Origin: Zea mays
Taxonomy: Eukaryota; Streptophyta; Magnoliopsida; Poales; Poaceae
Assembly (NCBI RefSeq): GCF_902167145.1
Contig: NC_050098.1
Location: 11,614,501 to 11,678,500 of the forward strand
Length of the DNA stretch: 64,000 nucleotides
Direction: 5' to 3'
Part shown: piece after piece, positions 11,342 to 21,138 of the stretch
Position numbering within the stretch: the first letter of the stretch is position 1
Layout of the letters: every line of letters starts with the position of its first letter
Notes under the pieces: model-generated
The model's database searches: none
Told to the model about the DNA's origin: nothing
The model's input: only the letters and a program-made list of their open reading frames with translations
Program-made: the position numbers and the translations under genes

Positions 11342-14300
11342 CTACACGCACGCGTGCTCCGGGCAAGACCTCATCGCGCAACCAGGGATGCTCGCCGCCT
11401 CGAGCTCGACCTCGCCGACGCAGCTGCCGCCGCTGGCCTTCGCCGGGGTTGGGACGGCCACGGGAACAGGAAGCGCCTGCTGCTGCTGCTGCGGCGGCGC
11501 TTGCTTCAGGGCGGCGGCTGGCCGCCGCTTGCAGGCTGGCGCTGCAGGCTGCTGCAGGCCGAGGATGGCATGGTCGTCCTCGGGAACGAGGGGCACGATG
11601 GGGAGGTTGTCGCAGGTGCACACCTCGACCATGAAGCCGTCGGGGTCGTGGAAGAAGAGCTGGTCCACGTAGATGCCGCCCTCCTCCACGCGCCGCTGCA
11701 CGTACCGGATGCCCAGCTCCGTGAGCCGCCGCTGCACTGCCTCCATGCTCTCGCACTGCGCATAGACCATCACCAGTTCACCTTTCCGTCACGATGATTT
11801 TGTGTTCATGGTAAGAAGCACGTTTACGTACTGCATGCTTTTAACTTTATTTGTCGTTATTTAAAGTGCAACAGTATATATATGCACGCATGGCTAGTTG
11901 TGCATGCATGCAGATACGTCATACGTACTTCTTTTGGTCCTTGCCAGATGAGCATATGCACGCTGTCTGAGTGAAGACAAACTCTATGTGCAACACAAAA
12001 TCAATAACCTATTGCCATTTTTCTAAAATCAAAATCACGTGCTTTTATCCCAAATTGATCCAGGACTTTAGCCGATACTAGTTTTCTGCCACTGCCTGAT
12101 GCACATGCAATGATCCTACCCACAGAGCATTAGGAATTCTTCATCAATTCGATCTAGCTACTAGTAGTCCTATTTCTATTATGTTAACCGTCATTGCGTA
12201 CCGATCATGAATGCCAACCACCAGCGTCCATTTCTTAAATTAATTGAGATGCAGATCTATCAGATGGAGCCAACTTAAGATAAGATAGTTCCATGCTTCG
12301 TGGATCAGTCACCAACTCACCACCAGTCACCATGCATCTTGGCATGCATGAACACTTGATAACTTGGTAGCTAAATAAGATGTGTTAGCTAGATCAGTCT
12401 TAGTAACTGAATTGTTTCATATCCTAGTTTCTAATACGTCTATATTTCAGAAACGACAATGCAGAAAAGTGTTAATGCGACGTCCGCCAGTTTGAGGAAT
12501 GGGTTAATAATTAGAGAAAATCCCTTCAATGCCATTCAATCTTATACCAATCCCTTCAATGCTATCATAATTTATAGCTTCCCTTTAATACCATCAAATT
12601 TAAATTTTAATCCTTTAAATGTAATCACCATTAGTTCAAAGCTAACGCCGTTAGTTTCATTTAAAATAAATCCCTCCGATGCCATCAAAATATATACCAA
12701 TCCTTTCAATGGCACTAGAAATTGGTTTGATTTTCAAAGTTCAGCCCATACTTTTTGAAACCCCGAAATTACTCCACATATCTCGCTCTAACAACATATA
12801 CGTGTGATATACAAAATTTTGTTTCTCGATAGATAATGCATATGCAAATTTATGCATTGTAGGAGAACAACTCCAAGAGACTCTTTATATTCTTCCTAAT
12901 TGATATGAGTAGAGATTTTAAATAATTTTTAAAAATTTTAGTCCATATTAGAACTCATAAAACTGTGGTTATTCATTTACACTGATTCGATCTAATCAAT
13001 TTCATATTTTTTTAATTTATTAGGAAGCAAATAGATCGAACTAATATATCAGAGTAATTTTTGAGTTTCAAAAAGTATGGACTGAACTTTGATCTATATT
13101 TTTTATTCTGTAATTTTTAAAACCCAAATAGATCGAATCAATTTCTAGTGACATTGAAGGGATCAATATTGATATTGGTGGCATTGGAGGAATTTTCTTC
13201 AAATGGAACTAATGGTGTTAGCTTCGAACTAAAGACGATAGCATTCAAAGGATTAAAATTTAAATTTAATGACATTGAAGCAAAGCTATAAATTTTTATG
13301 ATATTGAAGAGATTAGTATAAGTTTGGATGGGATTAAAGGAATTTTCTCTAGTAATTTTATATAACTATATTCTATTGCAGATGAGGAGCAGCCGTGGAT
13401 CTCGCTGAGCACAGAAAAATGGAGGCACGAACATGCAGATTAAAAGCTAATTAACTAATTCGATCGGCCGATTCCCCCAATCGCCAGTGTCAACGACTTA
13501 GGAGTATACCTATTTTTTTCCCCAAATTCCTCTTACTATACTTCAGATCAGAGGTTCGATCGCAAGGAATAATTCTCGGTAGGTCACTGTAATTTTGTCC
13601 GGTACATTATTCGTTATTACCAATGTTCTAATCTTTTAAATATTTCTCTATTATATAAAACATCAGTTTTATGGTTAAATCGGTCGATGTGTATTTATCA
13701 CCCTTCTCACTTTATACAAAATAAGATAAAATTATGCACAAAATAAGGGCTTCAGATCTTGGTTGATAGCTGCGTGGCTCCATATTCACATCCACCTAAG
13801 CAACACAATATACATATTTTTGTATTTTATTAAAAAAAGTCTACTCATATGATATATATTAAGTTACATACACTAATCAGTTAAAGCTAAAAGTTTAAAC
13901 TAATTGGAGGAGTTGGATAATTCATTTATATTATATTCTAACACTTTCCTCTCACGTCGAGTCTTTTTTAGGTCTCTGACGTGGAATATAGCAGCGAGCA
14001 ACAATTATTTTATTTAATTGTGGTAACTAGAATTTAAACTCGAGATTTATAGTTCTGATATCATATTAAGTTACACGCACTAATCAATTTAATTCAAAAA
14101 CTTAAGTTGATAGAAGGAGTTGAATTTGCTTATATAGGGTAACTGATTAGTATTTATATAGATACACGACTAGTCGGTGTGGATGGGTAGGCACTATTGC
14201 AGGACAGCAAACGATCTGGATCTAGCTTGAAGACGTGGTGTGGCAAGCACTCCTGCATACCTGAAAGGAGACGTGGTTGTCCTTGGGGTTGATCTCCGTC

Positions 14301-14685
14301 TTCTTGGGGGGCATGCTCGCCGGATCCTCGGCTTGCAGGAGATGAATGCCTATGCCGTAGTTGAACAGCCTGCGCAGTAGAATGAGTTGTTGAACATGCA
14401 GGTCATGCAGTATGATTACATGATTGTTAGCTAGCTTGACAATAAAGGCATCGTCAGTGATATAGCTGTGTGCAGTCGAATGCCGTACCATGCGCCGTCG
14501 AAGTCGAAGGAGCCCGGGCGGCGGATGGGGGCGAAGCCGAGGACGTCGCGGTAGAAGCGGAGGGAGCTCTCGAGGCACCGGCACACCACGGAGATGTGGT
14601 TCAGCGCCGCCAGCGGCAACGACCCGGCGGCGGCGGCGGCGGCGGCGGCGTGCTGCACCGGCTCGACGCCCTTGCTGCTCACCAT
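11342..14685 (-). CDS. Glyoxalase I-family (VOC superfamily) protein
   Basis: Three exons on the minus strand, 14685-14489, 14369-14261 and 11755-11342, join through GT-AG introns (120 and 2505 bp) to 239 aa. A poly-Ala stretch (A13-A20) precedes one VOC domain: NHISVVCRCLESSLRFYRDVLGF (split by introns downstream), GIGIHLLQ, DNHVSFQ, then GGIYVDQLFFHDPDGFMVEVC. H30, H75, H98 and E146 sit where metal ligands of glyoxalase/FosB/epimerase-type VOC enzymes lie. The C-terminal 80 residues are low-complexity (Pro/Ala, QQQQQ). The family includes lactoylglutathione lyases and stress-induced metal-dependent enzymes; the substrate of this subfamily cannot be read from sequence. The start ATG at 14685 is in frame and a TATA-like box lies about 390 bp upstream. 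Intron 2 carries transposon sequence. It appears intact. Confidence 0.85.
12512..13351. mobile_element. Fold-back transposon in glyoxalase intron 2
   Basis: Ends TAGAGAAAATCCCTTCAATG (left) and the inverse ...AGGAATTTTCTCTA (right) bound about 840 bp. The left arm (12512-12764) is repeated in inverse orientation at about 13064-13351, including the words ATTTAAATTTTAATCCTTT, AGTTCGAAGCTAAC (or AAAGCTAAC), CACTAGAAATTG and CATACTTTTTGAAAC. Long terminal inverted arms with a 300 bp unrelated centre and no ORF suggest a non-autonomous fold-back or Mutator-like element. No target duplication is obvious. Confidence 0.65.
13852..14140. repeat. Direct repeat pair, possible TRIM-like remnant
   Basis: About 85 bp beginning TGATATATATTAAGTTACAT (from 13852) recurs from 14058 as TGATATCATATTAAGTTACA, each followed by CACTAATCA, an AAA-rich stretch and GGAGTTG. 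The first copy ends near TCTAACA. Two short direct repeats about 200 bp apart resemble a terminal-repeat-in-miniature element, but I found no convincing primer-binding site. Confidence 0.35.
14625..14650. repeat. GGC triplet microsatellite in glyoxalase exon 1
   Basis: Uninterrupted GGC repeats encode, on the minus strand, the poly-alanine stretch near the N-terminus. Length variation here would change the protein without shifting frame. Confidence 0.8.
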
Positions 14686-15075
14686 ATCTTGTTCCGACGA
14701 ACGAACGTTCTAGTCGTCTTCGATGGGCGTGCTGTTGGCCTGGCCTGTAGCTGCTTAGTCGTTTGCTTATTGTTCCGCCGGCGGTTTAATTCTACTATTC
14801 ACCGCGCCGCCGCACAATGCAGATCGAGCCGGGACGACGACGCGTCAGAAGCTGTCTTTGCTTGCTGAATATATGAAGGGAGATGGACGACGTGCGGAGG
14901 TGGCTGGCGAGCTAGGCCGGAGACGCGACGGGACGGTGGTGCGTGTGGCTGCTAGCTGGAGGTGAACGAAGGAAAGGGACGATGACGCTGGAGACGGAGA
15001 GGATGCAGCACTAGAGCTAGCTATGCATATGCTGTTGTGCGTTGTGGAGGTTGCCGCGGCGCGCGGCCGGGGGCT

Positions 15076-15084
15076 CTTATAAAG
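15076..15084 (-). promoter_or_regulatory. TATA-like box of the glyoxalase-family gene
   Basis: On the minus strand CTCTTTATAAGAGC lies in a GC-rich block about 390 bp upstream of the ATG at 14685. It is a short palindrome, so orientation is inferred only from the gene downstream. Confidence 0.45.
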
Positions 15085-16593
15085 AGCGTACGCCGTGTGG
15101 GGGGCGCCGACAGCGATACCCAGCCTTGAGCTCGATGTGGAGCAGTGGCGAAGTGCCGGTTGCCGCACCATGCGGCCAGCTCGAATGCGGACCATGTGGA
15201 GCAGCTCGAATGCTCACCGTGTGATACACACACATCACGGGCAGGCAGCCACGCCCACTGCCCCGCTAATCGATGGCATCTACTTCACGCGGTCGAGGAG
15301 CCAGCCAGTCCATGTCACGCACATGCACATATATTTTGTGCACGTTTTTCAGCCTGCCTACTCTAGTTAAAAGTTAAAACCCATTGTTAACATGGGAAGA
15401 GGTCCGAATCACACACAGCACACATTCATAGTCACCACAATCTTAGACACATCGAGAAACGTAGCAAACCGATAAAACCAATCCAAACAAGTCTTAGAAA
15501 GATCCACCGAAGGAGCGCATATAGAGGTTGTCTCAAAATCAACAAATCCATCCAGAACGTCACCAAATATCCTTGGAATAAGTGATGAACAACAAGATAG
15601 AAAGAAAAAAAGAAAGATAAAAATGATAGTAAATGTATTCGTGATCGTTTGAATATTAAATACCTTAATTTTCTGTGATGCTCTCTAGGTGATAGCACCT
15701 TGAAATGGCTTAACAAAAATCGTGTTTGTTAAGTTATTTCAAGTGGGTAATCATTCCACTAGGGTGACGAATAGTGTTACCCTATAAATCATGAATGGTT
15801 TAATGATTACCGTTCTCTCCAGAGTGTAATCAGATCTTGATTTGTCTTCGTCTCCCCTCGAACCTGCGCCCGACGGCTCATCCTTCGCCTGTGGCCTCGA
15901 CCCTACGGCTCCAACTTCGTTGGTGGAGTACCGGGAGCAACTCCACCAATGTGTCGGCGGTTAGCTCGCTCGTTGCTCTATGCCTCCATTCCATGCTGGC
16001 GATGTCCTATAGGTTACAATTATCTACTTGCTCGCTCATCCCAATCTCTCTCACACAACCCTTTCTCCTACCCCAAATCCGATTGCAATCACAACCTTTG
16101 AATGCCTCTCCGCCCATGCATGGGAAGCCATCGATGTGATCTAGAATCTCTAGCACACCAGAGAATTGACAATGTATTCTCTCTAAAGATTGCTTCTAGC
16201 TTTGCCCATTAATGTTACCAAAAGTGAAACATACAAAGTCTGTATTCCGATCCTTTATTAACGTTACCATCCTATTCTAGTTATGTTCGTGCCCGTGTTA
16301 CCATTCCTGATCCAAACATTATCTTACAGTTCGAAAAAATAGACGAATAAGTAGATAATATGACAAGCAAAGGCAAAGTGAATAATTGTGTCTGATTATA
16401 TACTTATTTTGTACCAAATCATGTTTTTATCACGTTTGTTGTACAAATGCGCATTGAATTGACATATATTCTAGATTTTGTGTTTTATCTGTTGCTTATT
16501 TGTACTATCATTATGTGACCCATTATGGATTACTTAGGATGGCTTCAACGGGCTAGCCAAAGCGGCAACCAAAGCCAATATGGTTGGCATAGT
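15085..16593. other. Intergenic sequence of unknown origin
   Basis: No gene is supported. A GC-rich stretch at about 15840-16140 is open on the plus strand but resembles no family I know. A strong hairpin lies at 15699-15743, and words such as GTTACCATCC and GTGTTACCATTCC near 16262-16310 suggest a degraded DNA transposon. Confidence 0.4.
15699..15743. repeat. Hairpin (19 bp arms)
   Basis: CTTGAAATGGCTTAACAAA pairs with the inverse of TTTGTTAAGTTATTTCAAG at 17 of 19 positions around a 7 nt loop. It may be a subterminal hairpin of a decayed transposon. Confidence 0.6.
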
Positions 16594-19058
16594 TGAAAGC
16601 TCCCTTGTGGGTTTTGGTGTTTTGGATGACACCACAATTAAAGGTATAACCAGGGTGTTATGTATTGAGTAGGTGCTAAGTGAAAAGACTAAGAAGTTCA
16701 ACACATGGACACAGATGTGATGATCCACACAAGTTGAGATGACTATGGTCTATGGACATCACAAGTAAAGTTGAAGGATGGTCAATGACTATGTGGAACT
16801 CAATGTGCATAACTTGGAGACGACCGATCGAACTGGGGACGAAGGCAAGAACTTCGAGGAACTGAGTGCGCAGGAGAAGGTCAAGAAGACCGAGGTACCT
16901 AAAGACAAGGGTGAAGAAGATGGCTTGCAAGAAGTCAAGGTTGGTAAAGCTGAGAAGAGCTGTCGGAGAAAAGATCCCTAGGCCCCTGGGGCCCACTAGT
17001 CAGCAAAAGGACAAGGGAAAGGTCTACCCCGGTAGCACCCACCCCCAGATAGTCCCGAGGCCCCGAGCCTAGGATCGAGCGAGGCAGAGCCAAAGGGGGC
17101 GAGAGAATTGAGGGGAAGCCACTAGTGTGGATTCCGCGCCTTATCTAAGACTAAACCGTCGTAAGTGACCGACCACATTAGCTACTCCTTGCACTGAGCC
17201 ACCATGGGAGAGTCGATCCTCTTCCCACTCATGAACTATGGGTCCTTAGACCTACGGCCACTCATGACCTATCAAACCTAGGCCTGGGTGCACTGGCTGT
17301 CTATAGGATCCGCAAGATGATGAGCATGCTGAGAGCATGAGACCTAGGCTATGGAGGCCAAGGGTCGGCGTGGTGCAGAGGCGATAATAATGGTGCCAGA
17401 GCTCTTCGCCACCCACACCACTAGTCTTAAACAGTGCGACCAGAGAAGCCTAGACAGCCGAGGCACATGCCGACAAGCCTGACTTTACCGAGGTAGAATG
17501 CTCCGTTTTACCACGATGTAGTAGCTCCTTCTTTAAGAAGCTACCAGTAGATGACCCCCACCTTGGCCTATAGAAGGGGGAGGGTCAGCCGAGAGAGACA
17601 ACCAACACTCACACGAGAGGCGGAGATACGCACGCAACACACATAGACGGACAAACGACCACACGTCAGAGAACTACAGAGGCCAAAACCAAGGAGCACG
17701 CCGCCTCGACGCCCAAGGCTTAGTTTGGTTGAGAGCACAAGATTTGTAGTCCTTAGGCCATACCATGAACAAGAGACTTGGGAGCCTCCTCCCTCTCTCG
17801 CTCACTTGTAACACCTACTACGAGCATTGAGCAACAAAGGTGTCGATAGCGTGAGCCGCCAAAGACTGGATGTAGGGACGTTCTGCCTAAACCAATAAAA
17901 ATCTCGTGCCCACTGAGCACACCATCCGAACCCCGAAACACGCATAGAACAAATATTTTTTGGAGCTCGTTCAAAACACCGACAAGTGTCCTATGCATCG
18001 AGGATCACAACATAAGGACATGACTTGGAACCATCAAGGTATTTCTTAGGATTTATGGTTCAAGTCATAAGGCTCAAGATTCTAGCTCAATAAGTAGGAC
18101 ATGGTCACAATAAGGTGGAGAAGTATCAATGTCAGAACCTAGAAGTGAACCAAAAGATCTAAGTACACTTTTCCTTTTAGTTTGGGTCATCTTGTGTTTG
18201 GAAATGTTCTATGTGACCATTGTAGGGTGTTGGAGCTCATGTATTGCTTTAGTGATCAAGTCAAGTTGACTTGAGGCTTTGAAGTCCAATCCTGACCTCA
18301 AACATGCCAAAAGGAGCAAAACATGAAAAATGTTAAGTATGCATGGGTTGAGTGATTGAATATGTTGCATACACCTTTTACTATGCATTTGGCACTTTTG
18401 TTTGATCTCTAACTTGGTTTGTGGAGAAAGTGACATTCGGGGCTCCGTTTAAGGAGAAACATAGAAGTTAAGAAGAGGATGTGAAAGAGGTAAGTTTCTA
18501 AGACTTAGCCAATTAGATTATACTCTAATCATGTGTCTAAGTCATAGAAAAGTCCTCCAAAAAGTTCAAGTGCAATAGAGAAAGATTGGAGAAGAATGGA
18601 CTCACTACAACATGTCTAGGCGCACCAGACCGTCTACTGTGAGGGTCCGGTGGCGCACCGGACCAGCTGAGCAATGGGCTAGCAGTAGGCCTTTAGCGGA
18701 CTAGTGCACCAAACCTAGTCCATGTGCACCAGACCGCCTCTAAGAAGGAACTTTGAGGCTTCACGGTTTTATTTTTAAAATCACTAGACCATGAACAATG
18801 ATGGTCCAGTGCACTAGACCGCCTCAGCTCAATGGCTACTTTGTGGGCGCACGGGCTATCGCAATGGCTGCTGACATGGCCTCGATCTAGTGGTGCAACA
18901 GACCGGTCTGGTGGTCATCTAGAGATAGAAACAACCAATCAGATCATGCGGAAGCAGGCGACCGTTGGAGGTCTGGTGTGCATCGAACCGATTCGGTGCC
19001 CCTAGCGCAGATCACTTTCCCTGATTTGTTTTCAACGACCATTTGGGCTCTGGAGGCT
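16594..19058 (+). mobile_element. Left part of a decayed Sirevirus LTR (oldest layer)
   Basis: Sequence from TGAAAGCTCCCTTGTGGG onward reads like the U3 of a copia LTR. The right part (about 18610-19000) has degenerate CACCGGAC/GTCCGGTG words, a Sirevirus hallmark. It ends at the Opie-type insertion. The LTR resumes at 28059 with CTATAAAAGG, so the joined sequence puts a TATA box exactly at the insertion point. The left boundary is a guess, and a gypsy LTR remnant sits inside (about 17000-17995). Confidence 0.45.
17000..17995 (+). mobile_element. Gypsy LTR remnant inside the old Sirevirus LTR
   Basis: The GC-rich stretch has the layout of a maize gypsy LTR 3' half: a mutated TATA (CCTATAGAAGGGGGAGG near 17568), CACTCACACGAGAGGCGGAG, CTTGTAACACCTACTACGAG near 17810, and AATAAAAATCTCGTGCCCAC near 17901. 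Edges are not defined by clear TG/CA or a target duplication. Confidence 0.45.
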
Positions 19059-20337
19059 TGAGAGCACCTAGAGGGAGGGGGGTGAATAGGTGATCCTATA
19101 AAAACTTGAAACTTAATGCCACAAAACTTGATTAGGAGTTAGCACAATAAAGCCAAGTGGCAAGAGAGGATTGCAAGACACGATAACCACAAGAAGATCA
19201 ACACAGATAGACACAGTGGTTTATCCCGTGGTTCGGCCAAGTCCAACACTTGTCTACTCCACATTGTGGCGTCCCAACGGACAAGGGTTGCAATCAACCC
19301 CTCTCAAGCGGTCCAAAGACCCACTTGAATACCACTGTGTTTTGCTTTGTTTCACTATATCCCGCTTGCGAGGAATCTCCACAACTTGGAGCCTCTCGCC
19401 CTTACAATTTGATGTTCACAAAGAAGCACAGAAGTAAGGCTGGGATGAGCAACGCACACAAGACACAAAATCAGAGCACAAATACGCACACAAGTCACAA
19501 CTCGAGCTCAAAACACAACCCAAAGAGTTCTCTACTCAAATGGAGCTCTAGTTGCTATCACAAAGAATCGAATACGCGGAATTGGAGTCTTGGTGCTTAG
19601 GAATGCTTAGAGAATGCTTGGTGTACTCCTCCATGCGCATGGGGATCCCTTTTATAGCCCCAAGGCAGCTAGGAGCCGTTGAGAGCATTCCAGGAAGGCA
19701 ATTCTTGCCTTCTGTCGCCTGGCGCACCGGACAGTCTGGTGCACCACCGGACACTGTCCGGTGCGGATTTCTTTCCTGTTTTGGCGCAGCCGACCGTTGA
19801 AGATCCAGAGCCGTTGGCGCACCGGACACAGTCCGGTGCACACCGGACACAGTCCGGTGCACACCGGACAGTTCGGTGCACACCGGACAGTCCGGTGCCC
19901 CCTTCTGACCGTTGGCTCTGCCACGCGTCGCGCGCGGATTACGTGGCCGACCGTTGGCCCGGCCGACTGTTGGCTCACCGGACAGTCCGGTGCACCACCG
20001 GACAGTCCGGTGATTTATAGCCGTACGCCGCCGACGAAACCCGAGAGCAGCCAGTTCGCTAGAGCCAGTCTGGCGCACCGGACACTGTCCGGTGCACCCA
20101 GACTGCGCAGAGTCTTGGCTTCTCAGCCAAGTCTTTTCCAAATTGGTCTTTTCCTGTTTCTAGCACTTAGACGCAATACATTAGTCTCCAAAACAATGTA
20201 CTAAGTCTTAGAAACATACCTTTACTCTTGATTTGCACTTCTTAAGTCTTTGGCACAAATATTACTCAAAGCCTTTGTGTGGAGCACTTAATCACCAAAA
20301 TCTTATAGAAATGACCCAAGGGTACATTTCCCTTTCA
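19059..20337 (-). repeat. 3' LTR of the Opie-type element
   Basis: 1279 bp. On the minus strand it begins TGAAAGGGAAATGTACCC and ends GGTGCTCTCA. It carries more CACCGGACAGTCCGGTG-type palindromes than its partner because of a tandem array at about 19817-19900. Confidence 0.9.
19649..19656 (-). promoter_or_regulatory. TATA box in the 3' LTR (Opie-type)
   Basis: On the minus strand GGGGCTATAAAAGGG, at the position expected between the palindrome-rich U3 and R. Confidence 0.6.
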
Positions 20338-21138
20338 ATCTCCCCCTTTTTGGTGATTTATGCCAACACAACAAAAAGCAACTAAAAGAAGTGCAACATC
20401 AATGCAAATAAGAACACATATTTGTTTTGATTCAAATTTGGCCTATTTGGATCATTCTTTGCCACCACTTGGTTTTGTTTTTGCAAATTAACCTCAATTT
20501 TCTATCTCTAAGTCAACCACACTTGTTAAGACATAAAGAGAGTTGTTCCAAGAGAAATTGATCAAAGATTTCAAAAGATTTAAAAAAAACTCCCCCTTTT
20601 CCCCATAATCAACCATTCTCCCCACAAGAGGCCAACTTTTGACAAAAGAGACAATAAGAGATTTTTGACAAACCAAAAGCTCTATTCTACTGTTTTCAAA
20701 ATTCTCAAGTGGTAGCTGATCCATTTGTTGCTTTGGCCTTATTTTCTCCCCCTTTGGCATCAAGCACCAAAACGGGATCAATCTTGGCCCCTGAACCCCA
20801 TTGCCTCACTAAAATCTTCAATTAAGAGTTAAAAAGGCAATAAGAGCATGGAGATGAACTTGGAGTTAGTTACTCTTTCATCGGAGTGCAGTGGAAGTCT
20901 TGCATGGTCCAAGTCCACCTTTTCCCTTTCAATCCTCCTTTGAGACTAAATTAAGAAAACTCAAGCACATGGTTAGTCTCAAAGGGTCAAGTTGTAGCAC
21001 ATCTCCCCCTAAATAAGTGCATCACTTGCAAATGGACTTATGAGGTCCGGGGAGTGCTTGTACAACTTGAGCACGATACATAAACAACAAAAAGCATAAG
21101 GAACATGATCAAAGCATAAAACACATGTATGCTATAAA
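20338..21138 (-). other. Opie-type 3' non-coding region with repeated polypurine tracts
   Basis: The polypurine tract AAAAAGGGGGAGA (minus strand, 20352-20340) abuts the 3' LTR. Similar tracts recur further from the LTR near 20588-20600, 20744-20756 and 21002-21012. Multiplied polypurine tracts are a known Sirevirus feature. No envelope-like ORF is present. Confidence 0.7.

Noticed and set aside
15837..16139. 100-codon ORF in intergenic DNA
   Set aside because: No recognisable motif, no neighbouring exon structure and leucine/serine-rich composition typical of chance frames.
19700..19900. CRISPR-like regular repeats
   Set aside because: The repeats are short palindromes with no uniform unique spacers, inside a Sirevirus LTR of a plant genome.
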